Shown here: piece after piece, positions 21,978-28,687 of the stretch
How positions within the stretch are numbered: position 1 is the stretch's first letter
Layout: the number at the start of each line of letters is the position of its first letter
From: an uncultured cyanobacterium
GTDB taxonomy: Bacteria > Cyanobacteriota > Cyanobacteriia > PCC-6307 > Cyanobiaceae
Direction of reading: 5' to 3'
NCBI GenBank assembly: GCA_903935205.1
Contig: CAIZQU010000162.1
Span: forward strand, 1-64,000
DNA length: 64,000 nt
The notes under the pieces: model-generated
The model's input: only the letters and a program-made list of their open reading frames with translations
The model's database searches: none
What the model was told of the DNA's origin: nothing
Position numbers and translations under genes: made by a program

Positions 21978-22565
21978 ATGCCAACGCTTGCCCCTGACAC
22001 TGCCGCCGCCAACGCCGCCCGCACCATCGCCCTGCAGATGCTTGAGGAGCGCGGCCGGGGTGCGGTGTTGGTGGGCGTGGCCCGGGTCGATGCCGCCCTG
22101 GAGCACCTGCTTCAGGCCCTGATGGCCCCGGCATCCAACAGTGGTGACGGCCTTTTCTTGCCGGATCGACCCTTGGGGTCGCTTGGTGCCAAGGTTGCCC
22201 TTGTTCGCCGTCTGGGCCTGATCGACGCCCCGGTGGAGCGGGCTCTCTCTGCTCTGCGCAAGCTGCGCAACGCCTTTGCGCATTCCACGGAATCGGCGTC
22301 GCTGGCTGATCCTGCCCACAGAGCCCGTCTGGCCGAGATCTATGCCGAGGCCCGCACCAACCCCCTCTGGGCTCCCTTGGAGACCGTGCTGGCCGCCCAG
22401 CCACCCTCGGCCCACGGCCACCTGGAGCCAGCCCTTCGGGACTACATCCTGCTGATCACGATCCTGGTGGCCTTCCTGGAGGCCACCGCCCAGCAGCTCA
22501 GGCCTTATCAGCCGCCGGTGGTGATGGGCTTCTCTGGGGTTATCCGCCAGGAACCGGCTGGTTGA
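21978..22565 (+). CDS. MltR-like / HEPN-like protein
   Basis: This all-helical protein of 195 residues has VGVARVDAALEHLLQALM, then DRPLGSLGAKVALVRRLG and ALSALRKLRNAFAHS. This is the pattern of the mannitol-repressor (MltR) fold family. RNAFAH (97-102) is an R-x4-H motif like that of HEPN RNases. It starts 12 bases after the DprA-like stop and is the last gene of the string. It could be an RNase effector or a non-catalytic HEPN scaffold; a transcriptional role is unlikely in this context. Confidence 0.65.
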   Translation: MPTLAPDTAAANAARTIALQMLEERGRGAVLVGVARVDAALEHLLQALMAPASNSGDGLFLPDRPLGSLGAKVALVRRLGLIDAPVERALSALRKLRNAFAHSTESASLADPAHRARLAEIYAEARTNPLWAPLETVLAAQPPSAHGHLEPALRDYILLITILVAFLEATAQQLRPYQPPVVMGFSGVIRQEPAG

Positions 22566-22758
22566 TGCCACTCGCGGCAGGGGCTTAACGGAACTGGGCG
22601 ACGCCCCTGGGCTCTGGCGATCACGCCACCCGGCCTGCCCCGGCTTGCGCACCGCGCAAGGGCTGACACGTGTCGCTTGCTCGGTGCTGGCGGCGCTGGG
22701 GCTGAACGGCGGTGTCGTTCGCCAGCCCAGCCATGGCCGCCATTTCCCTCAGCCGCTC

Positions 22759-22977
22759 CTGCCCGATCCGCATCAGTTCGGTGGCGGTGGGGTCTACCTC
22801 AACGACAGCGGGCGGCGGTTGTGGCTGCGGGCCTGGTCGGCCTTCATGGCCGAACCGATCCAGCTGAGCAACGGCGGGAGCGGCCCCCGCTGGGAGGTGC
22901 TCGATCAGCTGGTGAAGAGCTTCGCGGCGGCGGTGGATGATCCGGATCGCCCGCTTTGCGTGCCGCTGCGCCGATGA
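22759..22977 (+). pseudogene. cas1: cas1 3' fragment
   Basis: The frame reads GGVYLNDSGRRLWLRAWSA then RWEVLDQLVKSFAAAV and ends at TGA 22975-22977. This matches the C-terminal end of CRISPR integrase Cas1 (GGVYLNxxGRxxFLxxY..., followed by the terminal helix). No upstream Cas1 sequence with the catalytic Glu and His is visible in any frame between the MltR-like gene and here, so most of the gene is deleted. The stop overlaps the cas2 start (ATGA), preserving the normal cas1-cas2 junction. Confidence 0.75.
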
Positions 22978-23259
22978 ACCCGGAGCAGCTGTGGGTGATC
23001 GCCTACGACAGCCCCAGCAACAAACGCCGCCGCAAGCTGGCCAGGATCCTGGATGGAGGCCTATGGCGAACGGCTGCAGATGAGCGTCTTCGAATGTCGC
23101 CTGCAGCCGCATCAGCTGCGGCGGTTGCGTCAGTTGTTGGCCTGCATTGCCACCGCTGACGACAGCGTGCGGATCTGGCCTATACCGCAGCGGGCCCCGT
23201 CAGCCGAGCAACTGGGGCGGCCGGTGGAGCACACCCCGTGGCAAGACAAGGTGATCTGA
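22974..23259 (+). pseudogene. cas2: cas2, frameshifted
   Basis: The first frame gives MNPEQLWVIAYDSPSNKRRR KLARILDG, the Cas2 N-terminal strand with its catalytic Asp. One base later the frame continues YGERLQMSVFECRLQPHQLR and ends with RPVEHTPWQDKVI at TGA 23257-23259. The span of 286 bases is 95 codons plus one base, so one net extra base near 23050 breaks a gene of normal length. With the truncated cas1, spacer acquisition must be dead at this locus. Confidence 0.85.
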
Positions 23260-23339
23260 GTCTGCCCCCTGCCGCCATCACCTTCTGTGGCAAGTGCAGG
23301 ATCTTCAAGGTGTTGGGCGGTGGGCTCGGCAGGAGAGCT

Positions 23340-23759
23340 TCAGGCAGGCAGCACTCCAATGCCCGCCGCCCAGGCTGTTTCCGCGAGCTCGTCGTCGCGG
23401 GTGGCGATGGGAAGCTGCCGGCGGAGAGCCAATTCCAGATAGGCAGCGTCGTCACTGGTGAGCTGGAAGCGCAGGGCCAGGCTCAGAAGGGTGGCCGGTG
23501 GGGGCGGTGTAGGGTTGATGCGGATCGGCAGCAACGCCATCTGATCCACGATTTCGCGTGCTGCCACCACCGTCAGGCTGCCCCGACGGCAGGCGGTGCG
23601 CAGCACATTGGTGAACTCCAACTGCAAGAGCCAGGGAGCATGTGCATCACTCTCGGATAGTTGACGGGCCACCGAATCGCTGTAGGGGGTGGCCTGGTTG
23701 GCCAGAAACCAGCCGCACATCACCGAGTTGTCGAGCACAAAAGGGGTGGTGGCGTTCAC
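23340..23759 (-). CDS. vapC: VapC-type PIN-domain toxin
   Basis: The protein has 139 residues with FVLDNSVMCGWFL at the N-terminus (the usual DT/DS becomes DN), LLQLEFTNVLRTA with the conserved Glu, TSDDAAYLELALRR and IATRDDELAETA. These match PIN RNases of the VapC family. GTG start 23759 overlaps the antitoxin stop (GTGA). It lies between broken cas2 and the first CRISPR leader, on the opposite strand. Confidence 0.85.
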   Translation of the reverse strand: MNATTPFVLDNSVMCGWFLANQATPYSDSVARQLSESDAHAPWLLQLEFTNVLRTACRRGSLTVVAAREIVDQMALLPIRINPTPPPPATLLSLALRFQLTSDDAAYLELALRRQLPIATRDDELAETAWAAGIGVLPA

Positions 23760-24070
23760 GGTTCACCGTCCAGTCCCTCCCGGGCGATGGCCTTCAGGTC
23801 GCCCACAAGCGCCGCTTCTTCACCCAGCTGCCGCAGTCGCCCGAGGGCTGCCTCCACCCGCTCACGGCGTCCAGCCATCCCTTCGCCGGCTCCCTGATCA
23901 GGCACCAGCCGCACCACCGGCACCCCACGCCTGGTGATGGCAATCTCCTCTCCCCGCTCCACGCGAGCCACCAATGCCGACAGATTGTTTTTGGCCTCTG
24001 CGATGGGTACCTGCGGGGCCGGCCCTCGCTGGGAAACACGCCCGTCGGAACGTGGAGAAGACTTGGGCAT
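23756..24070 (-). CDS. vapB: Phd/YefM-type antitoxin (VapB)
   Basis: This 104-residue protein has VPIAEAKNNLSALVARVERG then EEIAITRRGVPVVRLVP, the standard Phd/YefM DNA-binding fold. A charged C-terminal helix should neutralise the adjoining PIN toxin. The N-terminal ~20 residues are extra and low in complexity. It is translationally coupled to the toxin. The palindrome ctagctag about 25-35 bases upstream of the start is a possible autoregulatory site. Confidence 0.85.
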   Translation of the reverse strand: MPKSSPRSDGRVSQRGPAPQVPIAEAKNNLSALVARVERGEEIAITRRGVPVVRLVPDQGAGEGMAGRRERVEAALGRLRQLGEEAALVGDLKAIAREGLDGEP

Positions 24071-24261
24071 GGTTTTCTGCCAGCACTGGAAATCCTAGCT
24101 AGCTCTTTGGAGCAGGTAGATAGCCATGGCCGGATCGGTCGCCCCTCCGCTCACGACCTGGTGCTGACCAAGCTCAACCAGGAGGAGAGGAATCGAGGTG
24201 TGCGCCGCTTCAGCAGCGATGGACCTGCCACGCTACGCCTGGCTTCCTGCCCTTTTGCGTT

Positions 24262-24444
24262 TCTGCGCACGCCCCTGCCGATCGCCGCAATCCCAGTTTT
24301 TGCGTCGATCGGCGCGCGGCCCTGCAGCACAACGAATCTCGGCGTTTTCCACAGGCTTGACGTGGCGCGAGAGCCTGGTCAAGGTAGGGGGGTGCGCAAA
24401 CGGTCTTCGGATCGCCTGCGGCGCAGGCCCTCTCGGGGGCCGCC
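24262..24444 (+). promoter_or_regulatory. CRISPR leader copy 1
   Basis: This stretch immediately before array 1 recurs before array 2 (26391-26575) and before the solitary repeat (28169-28353). Shared blocks include ggcgttttccacaggcttga, gcgcaaacggtcttcggatc and the palindrome gcctgcggcgcaggc just before the first repeat. Conservation adjoining the first repeat identifies it as the leader, so arrays are read on the plus strand. The VapBC pair and its upstream region lie just before it. Confidence 0.8.
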
Positions 24445-24777
24445 GTCACCACTCGTTGGTGACACCTATTGATTGGAAACCCGACAGGTTCGCGCCGAAC
24501 CCCGAGCCGATCTTGGTCACCACTCGTTGGTGACACCTATTGATTGGAAACCAGGGTGAGGGATTCGAGGAATGGCCCGAAGTTGCCGTCGTCACCACTC
24601 GTTGGTGACACCTTTTGATTGGAAACTTCCCCCAAAAATGGGTGACAACCCAAAAGACCGCGGCAGTCACCACTCGTTGGTGACACCTATTGATTGGAAA
24701 CAACGTGTCCTTCGGTCAACAACGAGACTGTGGCAAGGACTGTCACCACTCGTTGGTGACACCAACCCTTTGGATGC
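24445..24777 (+). CRISPR. CRISPR array 1: four full repeats plus a truncated fifth
   Basis: 36-bp repeats lie at 24445-24480, 24516-24551, 24591-24626 and 24666-24701, with a partial repeat at 24742-24763 that then diverges. Each repeat opens with a stem-loop gtcacca-ctcgt-tggtgac and closes with ttgattggaaac; the third has one substitution. Spacers are 35, 39, 39 and 40 bp. The -GAAAC 3' end is typical of handles used by type I/III systems. The truncated last repeat marks the old end. No effector cas genes occur in the window. Confidence 0.95.
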
Positions 24778-24957
24778 TGACAAAGCTCAGCCTTTGAAAG
24801 GCTTTTGTTGATAACACTTGGGCAGATCGCCGCCCAGAAGCATCACAAAACCGCCGGCTGTCCTTCGTCTCAGAGGAAAGACAACCGGCTTCCATTTCCT
24901 CAGGGGATTGCAAGACTGCCCCTGACAGACAGCATGGCTTTAGATCACGCACGTCCC
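24778..24957. other. Spacer between array 1 and the DUF4143 ATPase
   Basis: There is no open frame of note. An imperfect inverted repeat at about 24853-24891 (gccggctgtcctt ... aaagacaaccggc) could form a hairpin, perhaps ending transcription of the array or of the converging ATPase gene. It lacks a T-run. Confidence 0.3.
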
Positions 24958-26211
24958 TCAGGGCCCCAGCGCTCCCACCGGCAGCACCGCGACCCCATCA
25001 GCGCGGCGGTAGGCGTAGCCCTTGCCGCAGATCACGGCCAAGCAGGCGGGCGCTCCTGAGCGTTGATCATCCACTGATCGGGCAAAGCGCAAAAGGTTGG
25101 AGGCAGCCTGCTCCACCTGGGCTTCACCCAGCTTGATCTCAAAGGCGCCCCAGCGGCCATCGAGCAGCTGCACGATGGCATCCACCTCCAGGCCATAGTG
25201 ATCGCGGTAGTGGAACACCTCGCCATCCAGGGGTTGGCTCAGCACCCGCAGATCGCGGATCACCAGCGACTCGAACAGCAACCCGAACCACTCCAGATCC
25301 GCCAGCAACCGCTCCGGGCCCGCACCCAGGGCCGCCAGGGCGAGGGAGGGGTCAACAAAATGGCGCTTTGGGGCCCGGCGCAGCCTTGCCCTGGAACGCA
25401 GATGGGGCGCCCAGGCGGGCTGGGACTCGATCACCATCAGCCGCTCCAGCGCCTGCAAATAGTCGGCCACAGTGCGCTCATCCAGACCACCATCGGCACC
25501 GGCCGCATCGGCAGCCAGGGTGGCCAGGCGGGCCTCGGTGGCGCTGTGCCGTCCAAGCGCCCGCAACAGAGCTGCCACACGCAACGGATCTCGCCGCCGA
25601 TCGCCCACTCGGCTGATGTCCACCTGTCGAACCTGCTCCAGGTAATCCCGGCTGGCGCGCACAGCGGCTTTCAGCGGCCGCTCCTGCAGGGCGGGCCACC
25701 CGCCGATCGCCAGGGTCTCGCTGAGATCCTGCAGGGTGAGGCCCGGATCCGCCGCGGCGGGAGGCTCCCCGGCCAACAGCGCCCGCAGAGACACCGCTCC
25801 GGTGGAGCGGCCTGCTTCATAGAGGGTCATGGGTCGCTGGCGCAGAAAGGCAAAACGACCAGCTCCCGTGTGACGCTCAGCATCGTCGGCGGGGACGGCT
25901 GATCCCGTGAGCAGGAATTGCCCGGGCTGGCCCGAGGTATCCACGGCCCGCCGAGCCAGGTTCCACAGCGCCGGCGCTACCTGCCATTCATCGAGAAGGC
26001 GTGGCCGCGCCCCCGCCAGCACAAGGGCTGGATCCACCGCCAGCGCCTGCCTGGCGCCGACATCGATATCGAGCAACACGGAGGAGGCTGCCTGTTGCTG
26101 GGCGGTCATGGTTTTGCCGCAGGCCTTCGGGCCCTCGATCACCACGGCCCCGGCCGCCTGGAGTTGCTCCCTGAGCTCTCCATCCAGAATTCGTGGCCGG
26201 TACTGGGGCAT
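24958..26211 (-). CDS. AAA_14/DUF4143 ATPase
   Basis: From ATG 26211 this encodes 417 residues. The N-terminal P-loop is GAVVIEGPKACGKTMTA, followed by RPRLLDEWQVAPALWNLARR and GQFLLTGSAVP. The C-terminal DUF4143 part includes GEVFHYRDHYGLEVDAIVQL and WGAFEIKLGEAQVEQA, a D...E-x-K arrangement like PD-(D/E)XK folds. Such ATPases are common and often mobile; their function is unsettled. The frame stays open upstream into array 2, but the ATG fits the family start. It lies between two leader-array units, opposite to them. Confidence 0.8.
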   Translation of the reverse strand: MPQYRPRILDGELREQLQAAGAVVIEGPKACGKTMTAQQQAASSVLLDIDVGARQALAVDPALVLAGARPRLLDEWQVAPALWNLARRAVDTSGQPGQFLLTGSAVPADDAERHTGAGRFAFLRQRPMTLYEAGRSTGAVSLRALLAGEPPAAADPGLTLQDLSETLAIGGWPALQERPLKAAVRASRDYLEQVRQVDISRVGDRRRDPLRVAALLRALGRHSATEARLATLAADAAGADGGLDERTVADYLQALERLMVIESQPAWAPHLRSRARLRRAPKRHFVDPSLALAALGAGPERLLADLEWFGLLFESLVIRDLRVLSQPLDGEVFHYRDHYGLEVDAIVQLLDGRWGAFEIKLGEAQVEQAASNLLRFARSVDDQRSGAPACLAVICGKGYAYRRADGVAVLPVGALGP

Positions 26212-26390
26212 CGAGCTGCTGATGCGGCTTCTGCCGTGATGGTAGTGCTGCTTTTGTCGGCCACATGATGCCCCAATTGCCGGGTCTTGAAGGCTGGTTT
26301 TGCCTTTGTCGTAGCGATGGCAGCGCGGGGGTGCGCGACTTCGGCGCAGAAGCACTCCCCCTGTGGTGCCAGTGGTTGGGCCGTTTTGCT

Positions 26391-26575
26391 GTTCCGCGCA
26401 CCCCCCAGCCGTTTGCCGAAACCCCAGTGTTTGCGTTGATCGGCACGCGGCCTTGCAGCGCAACGGATCTCGGCGTTTTCCACAGGCTTGACGCGGCGCG
26501 GGCGCCTGGCCAAGGTAGGGGGGCGCGCAAACGGTCTTCGGATCGCTTGCGGCGCAGGCCCTCTCGGGGGCCGCT
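26391..26575 (+). promoter_or_regulatory. CRISPR leader copy 2
   Basis: This is the second copy of the leader and ends directly at the first repeat of array 2. It keeps the same blocks as copy 1, with scattered substitutions such as cgcttgcgg for cgcctgcgg, which removes one base pair of the terminal palindrome. The ~180 bases between the ATPase start and this leader hold no gene. Confidence 0.8.
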
Positions 26576-26985
26576 GTCACCACTCGTTGGTGACACCTAT
26601 TGATTGGAAACAGCGCGGTTCCGGTTGCGTCTGACAGGGGGATCATCAGAGTCACCACTCGTTGGTGACATCTATTGATTGGAAACTTGGTCAGAGCCAG
26701 TGCTTGCTCGCGAGAGCCTGGCGTGGTCACCACTCGTTGGTGACACCTATTGATTGGAAGCTTGAGGGTTTTCGTACCTCTGCCCGCACCAGATTAGGTC
26801 ACCACTCGTTGGTGAAGCCTATTGATTGGAAACTAGGTTGACCGGTTGTTGGAGCTTAGATCGATCACGTTCATGTCACCGCTCGTTGGTGACATCTATT
26901 GATTGGAAGCGCTTTATAGGGAATAGACCCACCAACGCGATACACATCCGTCACCGCTCGCTTGTGGCACCTGTTGACTTGACTC
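26576..26985 (+). CRISPR. CRISPR array 2: six repeats, degenerating rightwards
   Basis: Repeats lie at 26576-26611, 26651-26686, 26726-26761, 26798-26833, 26875-26910 and 26950-26985, with spacers of 39, 39, 36, 41 and 39 bp. The first is identical to the array 1 consensus. Later ones collect changes: a terminal aagc instead of aaac in repeats three and five, gaagcct in the fourth, and heavy decay in the sixth. This is the usual pattern of an old trailer end and confirms a left-hand leader. Confidence 0.93.
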
Positions 26986-27100
26986 CCTTGATCTAAAACC
27001 ATTCCTTCGACACCGGCGCCATCCCCGCTCTCTCGCGGAGATGACGCCTTTTGCTGATCAGCCGCCGCTGCGATGATCCGATCCACTCCCCCGCCCAGCA

Positions 27101-27967
27101 GTGGTCGCCAGCGACAAGCTCTTCTTCTGGTTGTTTCAGCAACGCTGTCAGCGCCTGCAGCCCTTGATTGCAACAGTGCTGAGCGATATGGAGGGCTATA
27201 GCTTTTCGGCGCCAGTGATCAAGGAACGGGAGGTGCGGCTGGATGGCCTGTTCCTGCCGCCAACCGAACAACTGTCCGAGAAGCCGGCGATCATTCTGGA
27301 GGCCCAGATGGCTGCGGATCCTGAGTTCCTGCTGCGGCTTTACAGCGAGAGCAGCCTGCTGCTGCGTCACCAATACCGGCAGGGCCAGCCCCTGCGCCAT
27401 TGGCGGGTGGTGGTGATCTGCCCCTCCCGCCAGCTCAGCTTCGGGGATGCGTCGGCTGTGCAGGAGTTTGTGCGGGAGCGGCTGATCTGGATTGAGCTGG
27501 CCCCCGATCGCCTGCCTGCCTCGGTGCCGCCATTGCAGCGGGCCCTCGGCTTGTTGCTGCTGCCGGAAGAGCAGCTGCCCGCCACGGCAGCCACAATTCA
27601 GCAGCAGGTGGCCGGCACGGCCCTCGCCAGTGAGATGGCCGATGTGATCGCCGCTATCCTGCTCTCACGGTTCAACGGCCGCTCGATCCTCGACATCTGC
27701 GCCATGGGTGGACTCACCGTCGACGACTTCACCAGCAGCGTGGCTTACCGGGAGATCTACGGGTTGGGTCAGCAGCAAGGCAGGCGGGCCGAGGCCGCTG
27801 CCATGACCCAGCGCCTGTTGCAGCGCCGTTTTGGGCCGCTGGCCAGCGAGCAGCAGACCCGCATCCAGGCCCTCCCGCTCGCCGAACTGGAAGCCCTGGC
27901 TGATGCCCTTCTGGATTTCCAATCCTCTGCAGATCTCGTGGCCTGGCTGGCTCAGCGCGCCAGCTGA
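27101..27967 (+). CDS. Rpn-family PD-(D/E)XK nuclease-like protein with DUF4351 tail
   Basis: This 288-residue protein starts at GTG 27101. The N-terminal part is DKLFFWLFQQ, LDGLFLPP and AIILEAQMAADPEFLLRLY, the D...E-x-Q core of Rpn/DUF2887 transposase-derived nucleases. The C-terminus MTQRLLQRRFGPLASEQQ and ALPLAELEALADALLDF is a DUF4351 helical hairpin. Such proteins are abundant, variable in copy number and recombination-promoting in E. coli. It sits between array 2 and leader copy 3. Confidence 0.8.
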   Translation: MVASDKLFFWLFQQRCQRLQPLIATVLSDMEGYSFSAPVIKEREVRLDGLFLPPTEQLSEKPAIILEAQMAADPEFLLRLYSESSLLLRHQYRQGQPLRHWRVVVICPSRQLSFGDASAVQEFVRERLIWIELAPDRLPASVPPLQRALGLLLLPEEQLPATAATIQQQVAGTALASEMADVIAAILLSRFNGRSILDICAMGGLTVDDFTSSVAYREIYGLGQQQGRRAEAAAMTQRLLQRRFGPLASEQQTRIQALPLAELEALADALLDFQSSADLVAWLAQRAS

Positions 27968-28168
27968 AGCCAGGCCATGACCATGCCCGCGGCCTGCACC
28001 AGGCGCGGCTGACGGCCATTCTCTGGGGATTGGGGCAGAGGGTTCAGTCATCACACCCTGCGCGCACCAGCTGGATGGGCCGTTTGGCTGAGTTACAGAG
28101 ACTGAGGGGTGCGCGGCTGTCACGGTGATGCCCTTGCCTCATCGCGACAGGCTTTCTGCTCTTTCCCT

Positions 28169-28353
28169 TTTCCGCGCACCCCCTGGCCGATCGCCGAAAC
28201 CCCAGTGTTGGCGTTGATCGGCGCGCGGCCCTGCAGCGCAACGAATCTCGGCGTTTTCCACAGGCTTGACGCCACCTGCCCGCATGGCCAACGTAGGGAG
28301 CTGCGCAAACGGTCTTCGGATCGCCTGCGGCGCAGGCCCTCTCGGGGGCCGCC
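28169..28353 (+). promoter_or_regulatory. CRISPR leader copy 3
   Basis: The third leader copy carries the same conserved blocks. The most diverged part is a middle section (ccacctgcccgcatgg) where the other two have cggcgcg-type sequence. It is followed by only one repeat. The upstream 27968-28168 holds no recognisable gene. Confidence 0.8.
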
Positions 28354-28390
28354 GTCACCAGTTGCTGGTGACACGTAATTGATTGGAAAC
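28354..28390 (+). CRISPR. Solitary CRISPR repeat behind leader copy 3
   Basis: One repeat-like unit of 37 bp begins gtcacca-gttgc-tggtgac and ends attgattggaaac. The stem arms equal those of the other arrays, while the loop is changed (gttgc for ctcgt) and one base is added after acac. No second repeat follows before the narB promoter, so this is either a never-expanded or a fully collapsed array. Confidence 0.8.
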
Positions 28391-28473
28391 GTGGTCAGCC
28401 GGGTCCGTGGAGCCGCGGGACGGCGGGGCGCCCGAGGCGCCGGCTCCGCGGCGACCCTCGGTCACCTCGATCC

Positions 28474-28487
28474 GTAGCTGTTGCTAC
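28474..28487 (+). promoter_or_regulatory. NtcA box upstream of narB
   Basis: The sequence gta-gctgttgc-tac is a perfect GTA-N8-TAC NtcA site. A -10-like tgcaat starts 23 bases downstream at 28511, the spacing usual for NtcA-activated class II promoters. Transcription would begin near 28523, leaving a leader of about 165 bases before the chosen narB start and ruling out a translation start at TTG 28481. Confidence 0.7.
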
Positions 28488-28687
28488 CGGAACGGGGGCC
28501 GCCGCGGCGCTGCAATGGCTACCGCCGCCCCCAGCCCCTGAGCGCCCCCGAGCCCACCGCCGCCAGCGCCGACCGCCCTGCTCCTGGAGCCAGCGACCCT
28601 GGCCCCAGGGACTCCGGAGCCCTCGACCCCGGAGCCGATGCGGCGCCCCGCTCCACGGGCCCGATCGCCGTGGCTCCCGCGGCCACC

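Noticed and set aside
22621-23112. Minus-strand open frame of 163 codons over the cas1-cas2 remnant
   Set aside because: It is an antisense shadow; the plus strand has recognisable Cas1 and Cas2 sequence.
26212-26733. N-terminal extension of the DUF4143 ATPase back into CRISPR array 2
   Set aside because: The frame is open but translates repeat, spacer and leader DNA; the family-typical start is the ATG at 26211.
28481-28687. NarB start at TTG 28481
   Set aside because: It lies inside a perfect NtcA box and before the predicted transcription start; the added residues are low-complexity.
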